Under the pieces are notes generated by a model. The model searched no databases, was not told where the DNA came from, and was given only the letters and a program-made list of their open reading frames with translations. DNA of 6,344 nucleotides, from positions 652 to 6,995 of the forward strand of contig DHNF01000010.1 of NCBI GenBank assembly GCA_002409375.1, given 5' to 3'. The position numbers were made by a program, and so were the translations under genes. This DNA is from Ruminococcaceae bacterium UBA5423 (GTDB taxonomy: Bacteria; Bacillota; Clostridia; Oscillospirales; Acutalibacteraceae). Shown one piece after another: positions 1-5,193 of the stretch (the stretch's first letter is position 1; every line of letters starts with the position of its first letter).

Positions 1-233
1 CTATGCGATAGAAAATGATTTTGAAATATACAAAGGAGTCGATTATAGTTGTTGATACCGAAAACGGTCGACAAGGTTTGCTGGTTACAGAAATACAGCC
101 CACCGTGAAAGGCGTGATTGTTGTGTGCCGGGGCGCAGACCAGCCTTTGGTACAACAGCGTGTAATTAACGCTGTAACAACAGCGCTGAACATATCATCC
201 AAACGTGTTTGTGTCATAAAACTATCAGAATAG
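1..233 (+). CDS. spoIIIAG: Stage III sporulation protein AG, 3' part, frame apparently broken
   Basis: This is the C-terminal domain of SpoIIIAG, a mother-cell membrane protein whose ring-building domain forms part of the SpoIIIA-SpoIIQ channel between mother cell and forespore (family knowledge). The reading frame ending in TAG at 231-233 carries the family hallmarks: VVDTENG, then a hydrophobic GVIVVCRGADQPLVQQRVINAV strand-helix pair, then LNISSKRVCVIKL. Complete members are near 200 residues with an N-terminal membrane helix; only about 60 convincing residues are in this frame. It cannot continue upstream, because TAG lies in frame at 9-11. The neighbouring frame is open from base 2 to 52 and reads YAIENDFEIYKGVDY, which fits the stretch that normally precedes the (Y)IVVD block. 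The ATG at 15 is therefore probably not the true start. A frameshift or sequence error near 41-49 is more likely. spoIIIAH follows, as in all spoIIIA operons. Identity is fairly sure; the state of the gene is not. Confidence 0.82.
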
Positions 234-260
234 TATGAATTAAAATTGCTTTTGAAATAT

Positions 261-266
261 GAAAGG
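261..266 (+). promoter_or_regulatory. Ribosome binding site of spoIIIAH
   Basis: GAAAGG lies 12 bases before the ATG at 279, and a second purine run (AAGAAGG) lies almost against that ATG. This favours the ATG at 279 over the in-frame TTG at 246, which has no purine-rich block before it and would add 11 residues ahead of the usual short cytoplasmic tail. Confidence 0.55.
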
Positions 267-278
267 ATTGAAGAAGGT

Positions 279-845
279 ATGAGTGGTATTTTTGGCAAAA
301 GACAAGTAATGCTGGCGATATTGGTTGTTGCGTTGGCGGTTGCAGTTTATCTCAATTATTATTTTTCAACTCAAAATCCAATATCAACCGACGCAAATAC
401 GTCAACATCTAATTCAAGAAATCTTGGGGATGCGCATTTCGTCGACAATCCGTCAACAGTAACAACGCCATCTACGGGCGCAACTTCTGCCGATCCGTCT
501 GATTATTTTGTTCAGGCGCGAAATAGTCGCAGCGAAGCGCGCCAAGAAGCAATTGATATTATTCGAGATTTGATGAACGATGTTAAGGCAAGCCAGCAGA
601 CACAGCAACAAGCGCTTGAAAAAGCAGCCGCAATAGCCGCTGCAGTCGAGCAGGAAAGCAAAATTGAAAGCCTTATCAAAGCAAAAGGGTTTAACGATTG
701 CATTGCTTTTATTGAAGATGATAAGTGCAATGTTGTGGTGCGTTCTAATGATCTAAATGATGCCCAGGCACTCCAAATCACTGATATTGTTACCTCGCAA
801 TCGAATATTGTTGCGTTAAATGTCAAAATTAACACTGTAAAATAA
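279..845 (+). CDS. spoIIIAH: Stage III sporulation protein AH
   Basis: SpoIIIAH is a mother-cell protein whose outer domain meets SpoIIQ from the forespore to form the intercellular channel needed for late forespore gene expression (established in B. subtilis). The 188-residue product has a short basic tail (GKR, residues 6-8), one membrane helix at about 10-29, and a low-complexity Ser/Thr/Asn/Pro linker at about 30-73. From about 74 follows the YscJ/FliF-like ring domain, beginning SDYFVQARNSRSEARQEA. A long Gln/Ala-rich helix lies at about 95-130, and the C-terminal strands include CIAFIEDDKCNVVVRSNDL. Length and layout are normal for the family. It follows spoIIIAG by 45 bases and is the last gene of the operon, which in B. 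subtilis is transcribed by sigma-E in the mother cell. No clear hairpin terminator follows it before the next promoter. An upstream TTG start at 246 is possible but less likely. Confidence 0.93.
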   Translation: MSGIFGKRQVMLAILVVALAVAVYLNYYFSTQNPISTDANTSTSNSRNLGDAHFVDNPSTVTTPSTGATSADPSDYFVQARNSRSEARQEAIDIIRDLMNDVKASQQTQQQALEKAAAIAAAVEQESKIESLIKAKGFNDCIAFIEDDKCNVVVRSNDLNDAQALQITDIVTSQSNIVALNVKINTVK

Positions 846-855
846 TAAAAAACAG

Positions 856-883
856 TTGCTCTAAAGTCAGTTTGTGGTATAAT
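856..883 (+). promoter_or_regulatory. Sigma-A-type promoter with extended -10, upstream of the Asp23-family gene
   Basis: TTGCTC (856-861) and a perfect TATAAT (878-883) are separated by 16 bases, and TGG directly before the -10 makes an extended TGn element. Transcription would begin near 890. It lies 11 bases past the spoIIIAH stop, so it separates a vegetative unit from the sporulation operon. The -10 overlaps the ATG at 882 and lies just before the predicted start of the RNA, which argues against using 882 or 885 as the start of the next gene. Confidence 0.7.
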
Positions 884-904
884 GATGGAAAAAGCAGCTA
901 AAGT

Positions 905-930
905 TTTTTATACGGTTTTTTGTATAAAAA
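905..930 (+). repeat. Perfect 9-bp inverted repeat in the leader of the Asp23-family gene
   Basis: TTTTTATAC at 905-913 is exactly mirrored by GTATAAAAA at 922-930 around an 8-base T-rich loop. A smaller pair, TGCCG (933-937) and CGGCA (954-958), follows. Both lie between the predicted transcription start near 890 and the ATG at 984. They could form RNA hairpins in the leader, or the AT-rich repeat could be a DNA operator. It has no clear terminator form and matches no riboswitch class that I recognise. Confidence 0.5.
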
Positions 931-983
931 TTTGCCGCTTGGATTTTTGTACACGGCAGGGAATGGAAAGGCAGGTCTTTTAT

Positions 984-1352
984 ATGCAGGAAAAACGAAA
1001 TAAATCCTCGGAGGGAAGCTGTATAATTTCGGAGGAGGTAATCGCTTCGATAGCAAGTTCGGCTGCGCTTGAAGTGCCGGGGGTGGCCGGTATGGCGCAA
1101 AAACCTGCTGATATTCGTGGGCTTATAGGAAATGCAGCAGCCAAAGCTGTCAGGGTGTTCAGTAACGAAAGTGAAACCGTGCTTGATGTTTATATAAATG
1201 TCGGTATCGGAGCCAGAATACCCGATGTGGCTCCGGCGGTTCAGCACAACGTAAAAGTGGCAGTGCAATCCATGACCGGAAAGCCGGTAAATAAAGTGAA
1301 TGTTCATATTGCCGGAGTTGTGATTGAAGAAAATAAAGAGGCTTCTGTTTAA
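984..1352 (+). CDS. Asp23/Gls24 family envelope stress response protein (YqhY-like)
   Basis: This 122-residue protein belongs to the alkaline shock protein 23 family of small cytoplasmic proteins; some members are anchored at the membrane by partner proteins. The B. subtilis member YqhY lies just before nusB and is linked genetically to acetyl-CoA carboxylase. Visible hallmarks are the N-terminal ISEEVIASIASSAALEVPGV block (residues 15-34), a central VLDVYINVGIGARIPDVAPAVQ block (66-87), and the C-terminal block VQSMTGKPVNKVNVHIAGV (94-112). The frame is open back to ATG 882, which would give 156 residues, but that start overlaps the promoter -10 and the extra residues do not look like the family. 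GAAAGG at 966-971, 12 bases upstream, supports 984; ATG 963 is a weaker alternative. The accB/accC genes that precede yqhY in Bacillus are absent here. A strong terminator follows it. The cellular role of this member is not known. Confidence 0.88.
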   Translation: MQEKRNKSSEGSCIISEEVIASIASSAALEVPGVAGMAQKPADIRGLIGNAAAKAVRVFSNESETVLDVYINVGIGARIPDVAPAVQHNVKVAVQSMTGKPVNKVNVHIAGVVIEENKEASV

Positions 1353-1360
1353 ATAAACGG

Positions 1361-1397
1361 AACCCTCCGCAGCAAATGTGGAGGGTTTATTTATTAT
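1361..1397 (+). terminator. Intrinsic terminator between the Asp23-family gene and nusB
   Basis: The stem pairs 1361-1370 (AACCCTCCGC) with 1378-1387 (GTGGAGGGTT). It has ten base pairs including one G-T wobble, a seven-base loop (AGCAAAT), and a T-rich tail TATTTATTATTT. The upstream AATAAA can also pair with the downstream TTTATT, lengthening the stem. It begins nine bases after the stop codon of the Asp23-family gene. Only 47 bases remain between the stem and the nusB start, and I see no good promoter in them. Confidence 0.85.
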
Positions 1398-1434
1398 TTA
1401 AACGGTTAATTATATTTGAAAGGCTTGAGATTGC

Positions 1435-1833
1435 ATGAAACGAAGCCAATCGCGCGAGCTGGCGTTTGTGTTGCTTTTTGAAAAAACTTTTTCGGATTGT
1501 ACACTTGATGAAATTATTGACAATGCTAATATGGCTCGCAACATTGAGGCTGATAAGTTTGCGCTTTCGCTTGCCCGTGGTGTGGACAAGCATATTGATG
1601 AAATTGACAGTTTAATATCAGAGTATTCGCATAAATGGAGTAAAGGGCGTATCTCAAAGGTTGCGCTATCTGTTATGAGACTTTCTGTTTGTGAGATGAA
1701 ATATGTTGATGATGTTCCAATCAGTGTATCGATAAACGAGGCGGTTGAGCTTGCGAAAAAATACGGCGGCGATGAGGATCCCGCATTTGTTAACGGCGTA
1801 TTAGGCGGCATTGCCCGTTTTTTGGAGGGGTAG
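1435..1833 (+). CDS. nusB: Transcription antitermination / elongation factor NusB
   Basis: NusB is an all-helical RNA-binding protein that, with NusE (ribosomal protein S10), joins elongating RNA polymerase at boxA sites and supports rRNA transcription. At 132 residues it has the usual family length. Family features are the N-terminal RSQSRELAFVLLFE helix (residues 3-16), which matches the R..ARE.A...L pattern, and the C-terminal core W68..GRISKVALSVMRLSVCEM. The signature VPISVSINEAVELAKKYG (94-111) and DPAFVNGVLGGIAR (115-128) follow. The start ATG is preceded by GAAAGG at 1418-1423, spaced 11 bases. It is the first gene of a compact run with the Kae1-like gene, xseA, xseB and ispA. A strong terminator lies just upstream, so expression may depend on read-through or on a promoter not recognised here. 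Confidence 0.95.
   Translation: MKRSQSRELAFVLLFEKTFSDCTLDEIIDNANMARNIEADKFALSLARGVDKHIDEIDSLISEYSHKWSKGRISKVALSVMRLSVCEMKYVDDVPISVSINEAVELAKKYGGDEDPAFVNGVLGGIARFLEG
1824..1830 (+). promoter_or_regulatory. Ribosome binding site for the GTG start of the Kae1-like gene
   Basis: GGAGGGG lies in the last codons of nusB, six bases before the GTG at 1837. This strong, well-spaced site, with LGIDTS beginning at residue 5, fixes the start and suggests coupled translation with nusB. Confidence 0.75.
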
Positions 1834-1836
1834 GCC

Positions 1837-2778
1837 GTGCCGGGGGTACTTGGCATTGACACCAGCAATTATACAACTTCGGCAGCCATATATGACACCA
1901 AAGCCATGTCGGTATTGCAAAAAAAGCAGCCGTTGCCCGTAAAAAAGGGGGAACTGGGACTGCGCCAAAGCGATGCCGTGTTTCATCATATCCGGCAGCT
2001 GCCCGAAATTATTGAACATCTAATATCGCAATATGACGGCACGATTAAGGCAGTTTCGGTATCTGAAAAGCCAACACAGGCTAAGGGGTCGTATATGCCG
2101 TGCTTTGTTGCAGGACATAGTGCCGCGAGGCAGATTGCAGCGGCACTGAGGGTGCCGGCATACATGCTTTCACACCAACAGGGTCATGTTGCAGCAGCAG
2201 CTTTTGGTGCCGGTTATCCGGATTTGTTGTCAAGTGAATTTATTGCATTTCATGTTTCGGGTGGGACAACCGACGCGCTGCTTGTACGCCCCGATAGTAA
2301 CCGCATTATCGATTGCCGACGGGTTTCGGGCTCGCTTGATTTAAAAGCGGGCCAGCTTATTGACAGGGTGGGACTGATGCTTGGACTCGATTTTCCCGCA
2401 GGGCCTGCATTGGAGACACTTGCACTTAGCGCTGCCGGCATATATAATATAAAACCAGCAATGCGGGATGGATGGTGCAGCCTGTCGGGTGTCGAAAACC
2501 AGTGCAAAAATATGTATGAACAGCGGCGGTCCAAGAATGAAATAGCAATGTTCTGTATCCAAAGCGTGCTGGCTGCAATTACATGTATGTGTGAAAGTCT
2601 GATTGACCGTTATCCCAAAAGACAGTTGCTTTTTGCAGGAGGAGTTATGTCAAACACGATAATACGCTGTGCTATTGAGCAAAAATTTGGCGGCTTATTT
2701 GCGTCTTCGGAATTTTCGGCTGATAATGCTGCCGGTATCGCTTTGCTTGGGCACTTGAGCATGGATGGTGGTGTTTAA
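1837..2778 (+). CDS. TsaD/Kae1-like ASKHA-fold protein (peptidase M22 glycoprotease-like)
   Basis: This 313-residue protein has the fold of TsaD/Kae1, the tRNA threonylcarbamoyl-adenosine synthesis protein once named O-sialoglycoprotein endopeptidase, but appears to be a distinct paralogue. Motifs in order are LGIDTSNYTTS (residues 5-15) where TsaD has DTSCDETS; EKPTQAKGSYMP (77-88) in place of the usual T.GPGL.G loop; the intact metal motif HQQGH (H113, H117); VSGGTTD (140-146) for TsaD SGGHT; LDLKAGQLIDRVGLMLGLDF (167-186); CSLSG (214-218) for SFSG; FAGGVMSN (266-273); and SADNAAGIA (294-302). Metal and nucleotide sites thus look kept while the N-terminal and substrate-side loops differ. 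It starts three bases after nusB on GTG and ends directly against the xseA TTG, so it belongs to the same transcript. It occupies the place of folD in B. subtilis. Similar genes at this spot are, to my knowledge, common in Clostridia, but their function is not established. True TsaD is expected elsewhere in the genome. Confidence 0.85.
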   Translation: MPGVLGIDTSNYTTSAAIYDTKAMSVLQKKQPLPVKKGELGLRQSDAVFHHIRQLPEIIEHLISQYDGTIKAVSVSEKPTQAKGSYMPCFVAGHSAARQIAAALRVPAYMLSHQQGHVAAAAFGAGYPDLLSSEFIAFHVSGGTTDALLVRPDSNRIIDCRRVSGSLDLKAGQLIDRVGLMLGLDFPAGPALETLALSAAGIYNIKPAMRDGWCSLSGVENQCKNMYEQRRSKNEIAMFCIQSVLAAITCMCESLIDRYPKRQLLFAGGVMSNTIIRCAIEQKFGGLFASSEFSADNAAGIALLGHLSMDGGV

Positions 2779-3981
2779 TTGCGCGTTGTTACTGTAAGCC
2801 AGCTTAACAAATATGTAAAAATGATGCTCGAAAGCGATAGCAAGCTGGCATCTATTTATATTTCGGGAGAAATCTCGAACTTTACTAACCATTACAAATC
2901 GGGGCATCTTTATCTTACACTTAAGGACGAGGGGGCGCTTGTACGGGCGGTTATGTTTCGTGCATATGCGCCTAAACTTAAATTTGCACCTGAAAACGGT
3001 ATGAAAGTTATTGTACGCGCCCGTGTATCTCTTTATGAAAAAGACGGCGCGTTTCAGATTTATATTGAAGAAATGCAGCCTGACGGCGTTGGCGCTTTGC
3101 AAATAGCCTATGAACAGCTAAAAAAGCGTCTGGCTGATGAAGGGCTGTTTGACGAAAATCGAAAAATTAAACTGCCCAAATACCCGGCGCGAATCGGCGT
3201 AATTACATCGCCGACCGGAGCGGCAGTTCGCGATATATTTAATGTGCTTGGTCGCAGGTTTCCAATGGCCAAAATTATTTTCGCGCCAGTGCTGGTTCAG
3301 GGTGACGGTGCTCCGCCACAGCTTGTAAAGGCGCTTAAGTGGTTTGACAAAACCCGTGCAGCTGATGTTATAATAATAGGCCGGGGCGGCGGTTCGATTG
3401 AAGAGCTTTGGGCATTTAATGATGAAGGAGTAGCCCGGACAGTTGCATCAATGCATATTCCTGTTATATCGGCAGTTGGTCACGAAACCGATTTTACCAT
3501 ATGCGATTTTGTGGCAGATTTGCGTGCTCCGACCCCCTCTGCAGCAGCTGAGCTTGCGGTTCCCGATTGCCGGCAGCTGCTTTCAATGCTTGCGCACATG
3601 CAGGTTATTGCACGCCGCAATGTGCGGTCCATACTTGATGCATCGGCACAACGCCTTGCCACGGCACAATCCCGCAGATGTCTTAGAACACCGCTGTTTT
3701 ATGTAGAAGAACAGGCCATGCGCCTTGATTTTATAACCCGTGCCTTTGTCAATGCGGCTCAAAAAAACATAATTGAGTACGACAGGCGACTGTCAGGTTT
3801 TAGCGCAAAGCTTGACGCCCTTAGTCCCTTAAAGGTACTCGCACGGGGATACGCAATAGCCAGTTCACACAAAAATATTGTCAAAAGTGTGAATGATGTT
3901 TCGACAGGGGACAAGCTGAGCATTCGTGTCAGCGACGGCGTTATAGACTGTTCGGTTGATTCGCTAAAAAAGGAGAAATGA
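2779..3981 (+). CDS. xseA: Exodeoxyribonuclease VII large subunit
   Basis: XseA is the catalytic subunit of exonuclease VII, which degrades single-stranded DNA from both ends into short oligonucleotides, together with several copies of XseB. The 400-residue product begins with TVSQLNKYVKMMLESDSKLA and GEISNF, then an OB-fold DNA-binding domain to about residue 100. The catalytic core includes GVGALQIAYEQLKKRL (103-118), RIGVITSPTGAA (138-149), GRGGGSIEELWAFND (201-215) and SAVGHETDFTICDFVADLRA (231-250) with PTPSAAAELA. A coiled-coil-prone region follows, and the end carries LSPLKVLARGYAIA (348-361). It is shorter than the roughly 450-residue E. coli and B. subtilis proteins, mainly in the coil region. 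The start is TTG, directly after the preceding TAA. The conserved N-terminus begins two residues later and the next ATG is at codon 15, so TTG is the only sensible start. The upstream site is weak, which suggests translational coupling. It overlaps the first ATG of the xseB frame. Confidence 0.96.
   Translation: MRVVTVSQLNKYVKMMLESDSKLASIYISGEISNFTNHYKSGHLYLTLKDEGALVRAVMFRAYAPKLKFAPENGMKVIVRARVSLYEKDGAFQIYIEEMQPDGVGALQIAYEQLKKRLADEGLFDENRKIKLPKYPARIGVITSPTGAAVRDIFNVLGRRFPMAKIIFAPVLVQGDGAPPQLVKALKWFDKTRAADVIIIGRGGGSIEELWAFNDEGVARTVASMHIPVISAVGHETDFTICDFVADLRAPTPSAAAELAVPDCRQLLSMLAHMQVIARRNVRSILDASAQRLATAQSRRCLRTPLFYVEEQAMRLDFITRAFVNAAQKNIIEYDRRLSGFSAKLDALSPLKVLARGYAIASSHKNIVKSVNDVSTGDKLSIRVSDGVIDCSVDSLKKEK
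3970..3975 (+). promoter_or_regulatory. Ribosome binding site that sets the xseB start
   Basis: AAGGAG lies eight bases before ATG 3984 but only two bases before ATG 3978, which overlaps the xseA stop as ATGA. The spacing favours 3984. Confidence 0.65.
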
Positions 3982-3983
3982 TT

Positions 3984-4256
3984 ATGGCCACAGAATTGAC
4001 TTTTGAAAAAGCTATGACCAGACTTGAATATATTGTAACACAGCTTGAAAGCGGAAAATGTACTCTGGACCAATCACTCAAGCTGTTTGAAGAGGGGACA
4101 AAGCTGACGACTTATTGCACAAAAGCGTTAAAGACAGCCGAGCAAAAAATCGTACGGCTTACATCAGACGATATTGAAAAGCCGGAAAGTCGGAACTTGA
4201 TGGGGACAGACAAAGAAAGCGACGACGCAAAAACAGACAACGGGAAAGAAGAGTAA
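3984..4256 (+). CDS. xseB: Exodeoxyribonuclease VII small subunit
   Basis: XseB is the small helical-hairpin partner that binds the coiled-coil arms of XseA in exonuclease VII. From ATG 3984 the product has 90 residues. It shows the family pattern LTFEKAMTRLEYIVTQLESG (residues 5-24), then LDQSLKLFEEGTKLTTYC (28-45) and ALKTAEQKI (48-56). The C-terminal tail from about residue 60 is strongly charged and looks disordered (many D, E, K), making the protein slightly longer than many homologues. The alternative ATG at 3978 adds only two residues. The gene lies immediately after xseA and one base before ispA, as in B. subtilis, which supports the assignment. Confidence 0.95.
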   Translation: MATELTFEKAMTRLEYIVTQLESGKCTLDQSLKLFEEGTKLTTYCTKALKTAEQKIVRLTSDDIEKPESRNLMGTDKESDDAKTDNGKEE

Positions 4257-4257
4257 T

Positions 4258-5154
4258 ATGGGAACAGCTTTGTATAATGAAAATTTAAATTCTCATCTGT
4301 CTGCTATTGAACAGGCGTTACCGCAGTTTTTGCCGGCTGATGAGTGCGGTGTTGTAAATACACTATTACAGGCAATGGAGTATGCGTGCGCTGCCGGCGG
4401 AAAAAGGCTTAGACCTGTCTTGGTTTTAGAGTTTTGTCGGCTGTGTGGCGGTGATGTAAAAAGTGCTCTTCCGTTTGCGTGTGCCGTAGAAATGGTACAT
4501 TCGTATTCGCTTGTACATGACGATTTGCCGTGTATGGATAACAGCCCCTTGCGCCGCGGACGCCCGTCTGTTCATGCGGCTTTTGGCGAGTCTTTGGCTT
4601 TGTTGGCGGGCGATGCACTTCTTAACCGTGCTTTTGAAATTATGCTTGGCTGCAAGAGCGGGCTGGCAGCTGACACAACACTTGACGCAGCATCGGTTTT
4701 AGCATCGGCAGCAGGTAGTCTTGGCATGGTGGGTGGTCAGGTGTTGGATTTGGAAAGCGAATGTAAGGATATTAGCTTTGAAACCTTGGAAAAACTACAG
4801 CTTGGAAAAACTGCATCATTGCTTTCGGCATCATGCGAAATAGGGTGCTGCGTAGCCGGTGCAGACAATATAAAGCTGTCAGCCGCCAGGGAATACGGTA
4901 AACAGCTTGGATTTTGCTTTCAAATAGTTGATGATATTCTTGATGCCACCTCAACAACCGACGAGCTTGGCAAACCGGCAGGCAAAGACCAGTCGAGTGG
5001 CAAGGCAACCTATGTGACGCTTTTAGGATTGGAAAAAGCAAAATCTTTGGCGGATAAACGTACTGCACAGGCAATAGAGGCACTTGAAGTTTTCAAAGAC
5101 GACGCCGACGGTTTGCGCAGCTTAGCTTATTCTTTGCTAAGCAGAAACAAATGA
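4258..5154 (+). CDS. ispA: Polyprenyl synthetase family protein, probable farnesyl diphosphate synthase
   Basis: This cytoplasmic enzyme joins isopentenyl diphosphate to allylic diphosphates (normally DMAPP to geranyl to farnesyl diphosphate), feeding undecaprenyl phosphate and other isoprenoids. The 298-residue length is normal. Motifs are AGGKRLRPVLVL (46-57), which binds IPP diphosphate; the first Asp-rich motif DDLPCMD (88-94), in the longer bacterial DDxxxxD form, followed by RRGRPSVH; LLAGDALLNRAFE; GGQVLDLE (159-166); GKTASL (183-188); and the second Asp-rich motif with context GFCFQIVDDILD (218-229), then GKPAGKDQSSGKATYVTLLG. Both metal-binding sites and the basic residues are intact. 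The DDxxxxD spacing and lack of bulky aromatics right before it fit a type II farnesyl synthase, but product length cannot be fixed from sequence alone. Its place after xseB and near dxs matches the conserved cluster. Confidence 0.94.
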   Translation: MGTALYNENLNSHLSAIEQALPQFLPADECGVVNTLLQAMEYACAAGGKRLRPVLVLEFCRLCGGDVKSALPFACAVEMVHSYSLVHDDLPCMDNSPLRRGRPSVHAAFGESLALLAGDALLNRAFEIMLGCKSGLAADTTLDAASVLASAAGSLGMVGGQVLDLESECKDISFETLEKLQLGKTASLLSASCEIGCCVAGADNIKLSAAREYGKQLGFCFQIVDDILDATSTTDELGKPAGKDQSSGKATYVTLLGLEKAKSLADKRTAQAIEALEVFKDDADGLRSLAYSLLSRNK

Positions 5155-5193
5155 CGATGCACGGGTGCTCCTGTAATCGAAAGGCTGAAAGCT

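Noticed and set aside
32..55. Programmed +1 frameshift in spoIIIAG of the prfB type (purine block before a TGA)
   Set aside because: The purine block ends 14 bases before the TGA rather than a few, and the TGT codon before it does not re-pair well one base forward. A simple indel or sequence error explains the frame break better.
259..282. Seven-codon open frame MKGLKKV whose stop overlaps the spoIIIAH start as ATGA
   Set aside because: It consists mainly of the purine-rich ribosome binding region of spoIIIAH, has no site of its own and is too short to separate from chance.
867..1307. Long minus-strand open frame opposite the Asp23-family gene
   Set aside because: It mirrors a well-supported plus-strand gene and its product shows no family motif. 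The other minus-strand frames are rejected for the same reason.
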